A DNA stretch of 15,976 nucleotides. It comes from an uncultured Christensenella sp. Lineage in GTDB: Bacteria > Bacillota > Clostridia > Christensenellales > Borkfalkiaceae. The notes below the pieces were generated by a model, which worked only from the letters and a program-made list of their open reading frames with translations, made no database searches and was not told the DNA's origin. Positions within the stretch are counted from its first letter, which is position 1. The number at the start of each line of letters is the position of its first letter. A program made the position numbers and the translations under genes. Positions 1-5,615 of the stretch are shown one piece after another. The stretch lies in assembly GCA_910578655.1 (NCBI GenBank), contig CAJTQE010000040.1, forward strand, positions 1 to 15,976. The letters run 5' to 3'.

Positions 1-7
1 ATCGGTC

Positions 8-56
8 GGTGACACGCCGATGCAATAAAGATACATCGATTAAACGTAAGGTTTAC
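8..56. repeat. Imperfect direct repeat, copy 1 (68-bp spacing)
   Basis: This stretch matches 76-124 at a constant offset of 68 bases with no gap. Over the best part (22-56 against 90-124) 27 of 35 positions agree. Inside is a short dyad, TAAAC (41-45) and GTTTA (51-55) around a 5-base loop. On the minus strand the wider dyad at 42-60 can form an 8-bp stem (one G-U pair) with a 3-base loop. It might act as a weak 3' end for the corA-fmdB transcript, but it has no T-tract. Whether more copies lie to the left cannot be seen. Confidence 0.5.
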
Positions 57-75
57 GCTTGATTGGTGAGGGGCA

Positions 76-124
76 GGTGTCAGACAAAAGCAATTAAGAT
101 ACACGGGTTAAGCCTGAGGCTTAC
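76..124. repeat. Imperfect direct repeat, copy 2 (overlaps 3' end of fmdB-like gene)
   Basis: Second copy of the repeat at 8-56. It covers the last codons and the stop of the zinc-ribbon gene. The inner dyad here is TAAGC (109-113) and GCTTA (119-123), so the variable A-T pair of copy 1 is a G-C pair in copy 2 and base pairing is kept. This could be a partial duplication of the gene's 3' end or a small structured repeat. Confidence 0.5.
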
Positions 125-314
125 AGCCGCCGCAGGTCTTGCAGTTGCCGCTGCATTTTTTTGTTTGTTTGCCGGTGGCGGAAAACATCTGACCGCAGTA
201 GCTGCGTTCGGCGGGATTGCCGCAGTCGGGGCATAATACCTGCTCGTCGTGTTTTTTTACCAGCTCTTCAAAGCCCTTGTTGCAGTTTTTGCAAAAGTAT
301 TGTAGTATAGGCAT
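108..314 (-). CDS. FmdB-family putative regulatory zinc-ribbon protein
   Basis: Small 68-residue cytoplasmic protein. The N-terminus (MPILQYFCKNC) and the two CxxC knuckles, C8/C11 and C28/C31, are the zinc-ribbon pattern of the FmdB family, whose exact role is unknown. The name comes from a proposed transcriptional regulator. A further C40 and a Cys-rich tail (C54, C58, C61, C64) follow, as is common in this family. The start is one base after the corA stop codon, with AAGGAC about eight bases upstream inside corA, so the two genes are almost surely co-transcribed and translationally coupled. Assignment to the family is firm; function is not. Confidence 0.85.
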   Translation of the reverse strand: MPILQYFCKNCNKGFEELVKKHDEQVLCPDCGNPAERSYCGQMFSATGKQTKKCSGNCKTCGGCKPQA

Positions 315-315
315 A

Positions 316-1314
316 TCAGTCGTCCTTGCGTCTGTCCTTTTTCTTTCTGCGCCGTCCGCGTTTTTTAAGCGGTTTAGCCCTTAACAGCAGTGCGCCTATC
401 AAGCCGGTAACGGCAAGCGTCAAGGCTATTACAAGCCAAAACCAACCGGTTTCCTTAAACGTCACGCCGTCCTGCCACGGTACCGGCATATTCATACCCC
501 AAAACCCTGCAATCATAGTAGGCACTGCAAGCAAAATGGTAATTATGGTCAGCTTTTTCATTGTGCCGTTGGCGTTGTTGGAAATTACCGAACCGTACGC
601 GTCCATAGTCACGCTTAAAATATTTTTGTATATATTACAGGTTTCTATTGCCTGTCGGCTTTCTATTATAACGTCGTCGTACAGGTCGCGGTATTCTTCC
701 CTCTCGGCAACGCCCTCAACCTTAAAAAGTTTTTCGTGAACGCGTTCGTTAGAGTTCAGCGAAGTCGAAAAATAGACAAGCGAATTCTGCAAATCGAGCA
801 TCTGAATAATTTCGCTGTTGCGCATCGTCTTTTCCATTTCGCTTTGAATGCGTCGGGTTTTGCGGTCTATCTGTTTAAGAAAATACAAAAACCGCTTGGC
901 GTTGCAAAGCATAAAATTCAAAAGAAAATGCACTGTTCTTTGGGTTTCAATGCGCTCGCGTCCCGTAATGAAGTCTTTTAAAACGGTGTTGCCTTTTAAG
1001 CAGACGGTCACAACGCACTTATCGTTATAAATGACGGCAAGAGGAATGGTGGTGTAGTTGTCGCCGCCGTCGTCGTTTTCTTCGATTGACGGGCAGTCAA
1101 CGATAAACATCGCGTTGCCGTCGTCAAATTCGGTACGCGCGCGCTCTTCTTCGTCGAGTGCGGCTTTAAGCATATCTTCCGAAATTCCCGTAACTGCGGA
1201 AATATTTTCGCATTCGTCGTCGGTAGGGTTTACAAGGTCTATCCAACAGCCTTTGGCAAACTCTTCAATCTTTTCGGGCGCGCGTCCGCCGTTTGATAAA
1301 AAGAATTTTATCAT
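316..1314 (-). CDS. corA: CorA-family divalent cation (Mg2+) transporter
   Basis: 332-residue inner-membrane channel of the CorA family, which forms pentamers and lets Mg2+ (sometimes Co2+ or Ni2+) into the cell. A long soluble N-terminal domain rich in charged helices (about 1-250) is followed by TM1 (about 254-272), the family signature GMN at 273-275 within FWGMNMP, a short periplasmic loop, TM2 (about 291-312) and a very basic tail (K/R-rich, 313-332). The GMN motif is the selectivity filter and settles the family; the exact metal is inferred. The start ATG has a good SD (AGAGGTGA) six to nine bases upstream. The gene has its own promoter and a leader with a terminator (separate entries). 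The fmdB-like gene follows after one base. Confidence 0.93.
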   Translation of the reverse strand: MIKFFLSNGGRAPEKIEEFAKGCWIDLVNPTDDECENISAVTGISEDMLKAALDEEERARTEFDDGNAMFIVDCPSIEENDDGGDNYTTIPLAVIYNDKCVVTVCLKGNTVLKDFITGRERIETQRTVHFLLNFMLCNAKRFLYFLKQIDRKTRRIQSEMEKTMRNSEIIQMLDLQNSLVYFSTSLNSNERVHEKLFKVEGVAEREEYRDLYDDVIIESRQAIETCNIYKNILSVTMDAYGSVISNNANGTMKKLTIITILLAVPTMIAGFWGMNMPVPWQDGVTFKETGWFWLVIALTLAVTGLIGALLLRAKPLKKRGRRRKKKDRRKDD

Positions 1315-1337
1315 AACTCACCTCTCTATGATTTTGT

Positions 1338-1366
1338 AAAAAAAATGCACGGAAAATTCCGTGCAT
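1338..1366 (-). terminator. Intrinsic terminator / attenuator in the corA leader
   Basis: On the minus strand the arms ATGCACGGAA and TTCCGTGCAT can form a stem of 8-10 bp with a small loop, followed at once by eight T residues. It ends only about 23 bases before the corA start codon, just ahead of its SD, so there is no room for another promoter between it and corA. This placement points to conditional termination rather than a gene end. The arm ACGGAA can instead pair with an upstream TTCCGT (1392-1397), giving a competing antiterminator. Confidence 0.8.
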
Positions 1367-1403
1367 TGCAAAATCACAGTTCAGCTTTTGTACGGAAAAT
1401 TCT

Positions 1404-1439
1404 TTACCTATTAAAAATTATAAAACAACTTGGGTGCAT
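1404..1439 (-). CDS. Putative 11-codon leader peptide ahead of corA
   Basis: On the minus strand an ATG with SD-like GAAGGA (1448-1453) eight bases upstream opens a short ORF, MHPSCFIIFNR, ending in TAA. It starts about 21 bases after the predicted transcription start of the corA promoter. It ends seven bases before the segment that could form the antiterminator, so a ribosome at the stop codon would cover that segment. Short leader ORFs control corA in some enterobacteria (corL of Salmonella), but no sequence relation is claimed. Expression is inferred from layout only. Confidence 0.5.
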   Translation of the reverse strand: MHPSCFIIFNR

Positions 1440-1466
1440 ATAATAAGTCCTTCGTTTATTTTAATC

Positions 1467-1495
1467 ATTATATATTATTTTATTGTATTTGGCAA
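1467..1495 (-). promoter_or_regulatory. Sigma-A-type promoter of corA
   Basis: On the minus strand the -35 box TTGCCA (1490-1495) and a perfect -10 box TATAAT (1467-1472) are separated by exactly 17 bases. The predicted transcription start is near 1460, giving a leader of about 145 bases. The promoter lies just beyond the stop codon of the upstream peptidase gene. No separate terminator was seen after that gene, so some read-through is possible. Confidence 0.85.
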
Positions 1496-1511
1496 GCAAA
1501 TGTTACGGACA

Positions 1512-2960
1512 TTAAATTACTATTTTACCGTCCACAAAGGATGTGAAAAATCCCTCTAAATCGCCTTGCTTTAAAAAGCTGGCGTAAAGATTTTCGCACG
1601 ATGCAATCGAGTAAACGTTATCGTTAAAATACTCTTTGAGCGCAGAAGTAAACTTTTCATCGCCTATCGACTGCCTCAACATATCGAACATTATAAGCCC
1701 CTTGTTGTAGGCAATGTTTGAGTATTCGTATTCGCTTTCATACTCGGAAAGATGCCTGTTCATAGTGGTGTTGGTCTGACCGAAAATCTGGTTGTAAACC
1801 GAAAAGTACGCTCTGTAAGCTTTGGTTGCCGACCCGACTATTCCCGTCCTTGTAAACGCATATGTAGGGTGATTTTCAAAGAACATAAGCGAGCTGTATT
1901 CCGCAAGCCCCTCATCCTGCCACGCGCAGTTTAGCTGGTCGCTGCCGACCATAGCGTACCACCATTGATGTGCATTTTCGTGAACTATAGTATACACGCT
2001 TCCGTCGGAATCGAGTTTGTCGCTGATCATAGTCAGCGCGGGATATTCCATACCGCCGTAGCAAAATCCCGTTTGAACGACGGATAACGTGGGGTAAACG
2101 TAACCGCCGAAAGTATTGCTGAAATATTCAACGCTTTCGGCTGCCGCCGAAATGTTGGCTTTGGGGTTGGTGTCGCTATAATAGTAATACTTGACTTCGG
2201 TATTGCCCACGGTACGCGTTTCCACGTTGAATTTATCCGACAGAACCATGGCAAAGTCCCTCGCTTTTTCAAGCGTGTAAGTACACTTTTTGCGCCCTCC
2301 CGCGGTTGATTCTTTGCCTGCTTTACCGCTCGTAGCCGCAGTATACTGCGTGGGCAAATCAAGCGTAACCTTATAATCGGAGCACTCCGACATAAACGGG
2401 TCGCCGCAGTAATAATAGTTGCACTCCCTGAACCCTTCGTTGGTGTATGCGCATAGTATGGGATAAAAATTCCCGAGATTTACGGTGTTCTGCGTGACGC
2501 CCGTACGGTGGTTTACCTGAGCAAGCGACAGAGTGTAACCGATGGTTATACTGACGTTTTCTTCGGGATATACGGGGGTTAAAAGCGTTACGGTAAGGAT
2601 ATTCTCGTCCTCGCCGCCGACGTTCCAGCCCGCGCAGTTTTCAACGCTTTCAACAGACATAGAACCGTAGCTTGCGCCAGCATAGTACGCGCTGTCCGTA
2701 TAGCTTTGCGACACGGGTTTGAACTTTGCGTCCTGACGGAATGCGTTGCCGTAGAGGTTGAATTTCAGGTCGCCTATCTCGTTGCCGGTGTCGTTGTAGT
2801 AAGTGAAGTTTACCGTGCCGCTAAGCGTTCGCGTTTCACTGTCGTATGAAGCAAGTATATCGTACTTGTTTGCGCGCGTTTCCGCTTTTCCGCACGCGGT
2901 CAGCGTAAAGCCGGCCGTCACAGTGCAGGCGGCAAGGGCAATACAAATCAATTTTTTCAT
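1512..2960 (-). CDS. M1-family (gluzincin) metallopeptidase, lipoprotein
   Basis: 482-residue secreted metallopeptidase. The N-terminus is a lipoprotein signal peptide with lipobox LTAC and lipidated C23, so the protein should sit on the outer face of the membrane. A beta-rich M1-like N-terminal domain (about 30-240) precedes the catalytic domain. This holds GGMEY (302-306), which corresponds to the GxMEN exopeptidase motif, the zinc site HENAH (H327, H331) and the third ligand E350 exactly 18 residues on, plus Y418 in AYNKG as the likely transition-state tyrosine. All catalytic residues are present, so it is probably an active aminopeptidase-like enzyme. It lacks the long C-terminal domain of classic PepN. 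An SD (GAGGTG) lies six bases upstream of the ATG. Natural substrate unknown. Confidence 0.88.
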   Translation of the reverse strand: MKKLICIALAACTVTAGFTLTACGKAETRANKYDILASYDSETRTLSGTVNFTYYNDTGNEIGDLKFNLYGNAFRQDAKFKPVSQSYTDSAYYAGASYGSMSVESVENCAGWNVGGEDENILTVTLLTPVYPEENVSITIGYTLSLAQVNHRTGVTQNTVNLGNFYPILCAYTNEGFRECNYYYCGDPFMSECSDYKVTLDLPTQYTAATSGKAGKESTAGGRKKCTYTLEKARDFAMVLSDKFNVETRTVGNTEVKYYYYSDTNPKANISAAAESVEYFSNTFGGYVYPTLSVVQTGFCYGGMEYPALTMISDKLDSDGSVYTIVHENAHQWWYAMVGSDQLNCAWQDEGLAEYSSLMFFENHPTYAFTRTGIVGSATKAYRAYFSVYNQIFGQTNTTMNRHLSEYESEYEYSNIAYNKGLIMFDMLRQSIGDEKFTSALKEYFNDNVYSIASCENLYASFLKQGDLEGFFTSFVDGKIVI

Positions 2961-3024
2961 TAAAGCACCTCGAATAAATACTTAAAATATTTTATGCTCC
3001 GATATCCGTCGTTAACACTTTTCA

Positions 3025-3777
3025 TTGAAATTAAATAAAATGTATTGTATGTCGAGCGGCGGTTCGGGTGTCCGGAACGCAATTAATAGTTATCTGTTGA
3101 GGTTAAATACCTGTATGGTTTTTTGCGTAATAGCGGACGGAACGCTTAAAAATTTAAAATCTATGCCGGAATGCGATGTTGCCGTTTTCGGCTTTAACGG
3201 ACTTGGCGAGGTTGATTATGAAAAGGAACTTAAAGGTATGTCCGATAAGTTCGAAGACGCCGTGCGCCTCTCCAAATCGGCGAAGTGCGGAGTGCTTTGC
3301 GGTTGTTATACTAAGAGCAGGGGCGTAGTCAGAAAGTCGGTAGCCGTTGCGGACGGCGGAAAGCTTTTGGGTATTTCGGATATGAATTTCGTACTCGACA
3401 GCGAGGATTATAAAAGCGGAGCCGGTATCGGCGTATACTCGGTTGCCGGATATAAAATAGGTCTGTGTATCGAAAACGACTTGCTTTTCCCCGACGCGTT
3501 CAAAGCTCTTTCAATGTGCGGCTGCAATGCCGTAGTGGTGTTTATGGAAGAGGTCAAAAATATTCTGCCGGCGCTGATTATCAGAACGTATTCTTATCTG
3601 TACGGCGTACCCGTCGTAATGTGCGCGGGAAAGACGGCATTCTATTCCGAAGTTACGGGAGAGATAGCTACGTCAACTTTGCCCGTGTCCTGTTTTGACG
3701 TAAGTCCCTGTCCCCGGTACCGCAAAGTGAGTATGCGTACGAAGGGACTTTATAACGATTTCAGCGAGGATTACTGA
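3025..3777 (+). CDS. Nitrilase-fold (carbon-nitrogen hydrolase-like) protein, probably catalytically inactive
   Basis: 250 residues when read from TTG at 3025; an ATG at 3040 (five codons later) is equally possible. Neither has a clear SD, and no convincing promoter was seen in the 64-base gap to the divergent peptidase. The pattern follows the carbon-nitrogen hydrolase fold: DVAVF (51-55), GVLCG (89-93), GYKIGLCIENDLLFPD (142-157), and a late segment SYLYGVPVVMCAGK...VTGEI (190-213). By my hand alignment the Glu of the usual FPE is FGF (55-57), the catalytic Lys position falls in SDMN (118-121), and the Cys of ICYDxxFPE is Glu150 in IENDLLFPD. The whole Glu-Lys-Cys triad therefore seems lost, so a binding or regulatory role is more likely than hydrolysis. 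The family call is moderately sure; function is unknown. Confidence 0.6.
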   Translation: MKLNKMYCMSSGGSGVRNAINSYLLRLNTCMVFCVIADGTLKNLKSMPECDVAVFGFNGLGEVDYEKELKGMSDKFEDAVRLSKSAKCGVLCGCYTKSRGVVRKSVAVADGGKLLGISDMNFVLDSEDYKSGAGIGVYSVAGYKIGLCIENDLLFPDAFKALSMCGCNAVVVFMEEVKNILPALIIRTYSYLYGVPVVMCAGKTAFYSEVTGEIATSTLPVSCFDVSPCPRYRKVSMRTKGLYNDFSEDY

Positions 3778-3830
3778 TTAAAGAAAGAATTAATTTTTTT
3801 CCGTGACCGTTAAAAGGTTTGTCAATTTAG

Positions 3831-3859
3831 TTGAAATTTTTTTATAAGACTGTTATAAT
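3831..3859 (+). promoter_or_regulatory. Sigma-A-type promoter of the yicC-gmk-rpoZ operon
   Basis: TTGAAA (3831-3836) and TATAAT (3854-3859) are separated by exactly 17 bases. The predicted start is near 3866, about 31 bases before the yicC ATG. The TTG of this -35 box is in frame with yicC, which makes an automatic gene caller extend the gene wrongly to 3831. Confidence 0.88.
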
Positions 3860-3896
3860 AAAAAGTAATCAAAAAAAATCGGTAGGTTTTTCTCTA

Positions 3897-4772
3897 ATGT
3901 TGAGTATGACGGGTTACGGAAGAGGAGAATATAAAGAGGGCGGTATCGAACTTATCGTTGAGGTAAAAACCGTCAACAATCGCTATCTTGACGTGTCGGT
4001 TAAGTCGCCGCGCGTTTTTATCGCCTGCGAGGATGCAATCCGTTCCGCCGTCAGGGAGAAAATGACGCGCGGTCATATGGACGTTTTTATCACGCTTTCG
4101 GACAAACGTCAAAAACAGCGCTCAATATATCTTGACGAAAATACGGCGGCGGCTTATGCGGACGCCGCGAAGAGAATTAAAAACCTGTTCCCCGAAGCCG
4201 CAGACGACTTTTCGGTAACGAACATTCTCCGCTATCCCGACGTAATCAAATCGGAAGAAAACGGCGGTGCGGACGACGAGCTTATTAAGGCGATGACTAT
4301 TGCGCTGGGTAAGGCGTTGGACAAGCTTAACGCTATGCGCGAAATCGAAGGCGGCAAGCTTGCCGAGGATATGCTTGCAAGAATGGACGTCATAGAAAAG
4401 CAGGTAAAAGCAATCGGCGGGCGCGCTCCGCTCGTCGCGCAGAATTACAGAGAGAAGCTTGAAATCAAAATCAAAAAAATATTGGAAAACGTCGAAGTGG
4501 ACGAGGGCAGGCTGCTTACGGAAGTTGCGCTGTTTTCGGACAAGAGCAATATAGACGAAGAACTGACGCGGCTCGATTCGCATATAAGTCAGTTCCGTCT
4601 GATTTGCAAGGATAAGCTTGTCGGAAGAAAACTTGACTTTTTAGTTCAGGAATTCAACCGCGAAACAAACACGATATGCTCCAAATCAAACGATATAGAA
4701 GTTACGCGGTTGGGGCTTGCTATGAAAAACGAAATTGAAAAAATCCGCGAACAAGTTCAGAACGTGGAGTAA
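3897..4772 (+). CDS. yicC: YicC/YloC-family endoribonuclease
   Basis: 291-residue cytoplasmic protein of the YicC/YloC family; E. coli YicC takes part in RNA (small RNA) turnover as an endoribonuclease. The N-terminus MLSMTGYGRGE is the family signature, and the C-terminus has the conserved run LTRLDSHISQF, GRKLDFLVQEFNRETNTICSK and KNEIEKIREQVQNVE (DUF1732). The ATG at 3897 is chosen because family members begin M(L)xSMTGYG and because an upstream in-frame TTG at 3831 lies in the -35 promoter box. The SD is weak (GGTAGG, about 10 bases away). gmk starts two bases after the stop, as is usual, but the small remA (DUF370) gene often found between them is absent. Confidence 0.93.
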   Translation: MLSMTGYGRGEYKEGGIELIVEVKTVNNRYLDVSVKSPRVFIACEDAIRSAVREKMTRGHMDVFITLSDKRQKQRSIYLDENTAAAYADAAKRIKNLFPEAADDFSVTNILRYPDVIKSEENGGADDELIKAMTIALGKALDKLNAMREIEGGKLAEDMLARMDVIEKQVKAIGGRAPLVAQNYREKLEIKIKKILENVEVDEGRLLTEVALFSDKSNIDEELTRLDSHISQFRLICKDKLVGRKLDFLVQEFNRETNTICSKSNDIEVTRLGLAMKNEIEKIREQVQNVE

Positions 4773-4774
4773 AT

Positions 4775-5317
4775 ATGAACAAACTTATCGTAATTTCAGG
4801 CCCGTCGGGCGTAGGTAAAGGGACGATAGTCAACGAGCTTTTGAAAAAGGGCGACTATGCACTCAGCATCTCCTGTACTACCCGTCCGCCCCGAAAAGGG
4901 GAAACAGAGGGCGTATCGTATTTCTTTATAAGTCGGGACAAGTTCCTTTCTATGATTGACGAGGGCGGCTTTTTGGAATATGACGACCATTTTGAAAACT
5001 ATTACGGAACGCCCAAAGACTTCGTAGAAAAACAGCTGCAGACCAAAAACGTAATTTTGGAAATAGAAGTCAACGGTGCGCTTCGTGCAAAAAAATCCTA
5101 TCCGCAGGCAATACTGATTATGATACTTCCGCCCAGCTTTGACGAGTTGAAATCCCGTCTTGTCGGACGCGGAACCGAAAACGAGGAAAAAATCAAAAAG
5201 CGTATGAGCCGTATCGATTACGAGCTTTCGCTTAAAGACAAGTACGACTATATCGTCGTCAACGACGACCTTGACAAGGCTGTCGGGGAAATAGAAGAAA
5301 TAATAAAAAATTCGTAA
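4775..5317 (+). CDS. gmk: Guanylate kinase
   Basis: 180-residue cytoplasmic enzyme that makes GDP from GMP and ATP in purine nucleotide metabolism. The P-loop GPSGVGKGT is at 9-17. It is followed by the GMP-binding region SCTTRPPRKGETEGVSYFF and EYDDHFENYYGTP, and later by a LID segment with SRLVGRGTE and KRMSR. Length is near the usual range of about 185-205. It starts two bases after yicC with GGAG six bases upstream, overlapping the end of yicC, so the two are translationally coupled. rpoZ follows after 14 bases. Assignment is clear. Confidence 0.97.
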   Translation: MNKLIVISGPSGVGKGTIVNELLKKGDYALSISCTTRPPRKGETEGVSYFFISRDKFLSMIDEGGFLEYDDHFENYYGTPKDFVEKQLQTKNVILEIEVNGALRAKKSYPQAILIMILPPSFDELKSRLVGRGTENEEKIKKRMSRIDYELSLKDKYDYIVVNDDLDKAVGEIEEIIKNS

Positions 5318-5331
5318 ATTAGGAGATAAAG

Positions 5332-5550
5332 ATGATTAACGACCCTTCGGTAGACTTACTTATCGACAAACTCGGCAATGAAGAAAATCAGGCTTCGCGT
5401 TATTGTCTGTGCGTAGTTGCGGCAAAGCGTGCAAGACAGATACTCGAACATCATATGGCGTCAAGCCCCGACCCCCGTGAATATCTCAAAGAGATTTCGG
5501 TTGCCTGCCGCGAAATTGCCGACGGCAAAATAAAATATACAAAAGACTGA
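5332..5550 (+). CDS. rpoZ: DNA-directed RNA polymerase omega subunit
   Basis: 72-residue omega subunit, which helps fold and assemble the beta' subunit of RNA polymerase. The core motif is SRYCLCVVAAKRARQI at 22-37, matching the SRYxLVxxAAKRAR signature. AGGAG lies about seven bases before the ATG. The position directly after gmk is the standard Firmicutes order and supports the call. A strong terminator follows 17 bases after the stop. coaBC, the usual next gene, is missing here. Confidence 0.93.
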   Translation: MINDPSVDLLIDKLGNEENQASRYCLCVVAAKRARQILEHHMASSPDPREYLKEISVACREIADGKIKYTKD

Positions 5551-5567
5551 AAAATAAGTAACGGAAC

Positions 5568-5595
5568 ACTGCGTCTTTTTTTGACGCAGTTTTTT
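5568..5595 (+). terminator. Intrinsic terminator between rpoZ and priA
   Basis: ACTGCGTC (5568-5575) and GACGCAGT (5583-5590) form a perfect 8-bp stem with a seven-T loop, followed by a T-tract. It ends about 20 bases before the priA start and just ahead of its SD, leaving no space for a new promoter. It should therefore end many yicC-gmk-rpoZ transcripts while priA and the genes after it depend on read-through, or on a promoter I could not find. Confidence 0.85.
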
Positions 5596-5615
5596 ACACC
5601 GTATAAGGAGCGGAA

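Noticed and set aside
1315..1460. M-box (Mg2+) riboswitch in the corA leader
   Set aside because: The conserved M-box core sequences were not seen; the leader is short and better explained by a leader ORF with a terminator.
2961..3024. Divergent promoters between the peptidase and the nitrilase-like gene
   Set aside because: AT-rich with -10-like words (TAAAAT) but no -35 box at a good distance on either strand.
3778..3810. Terminator after the nitrilase-like gene
   Set aside because: Only a five-pair, all A-T stem (ATTAA/TTAAT) before a T-run; too weak to call.
3831..3896. N-terminal extension of yicC from TTG 3831
   Set aside because: The TTG belongs to the -35 box of a perfect sigma-A promoter with a 17-base spacer, and YicC proteins begin at MLxSMTGYG.
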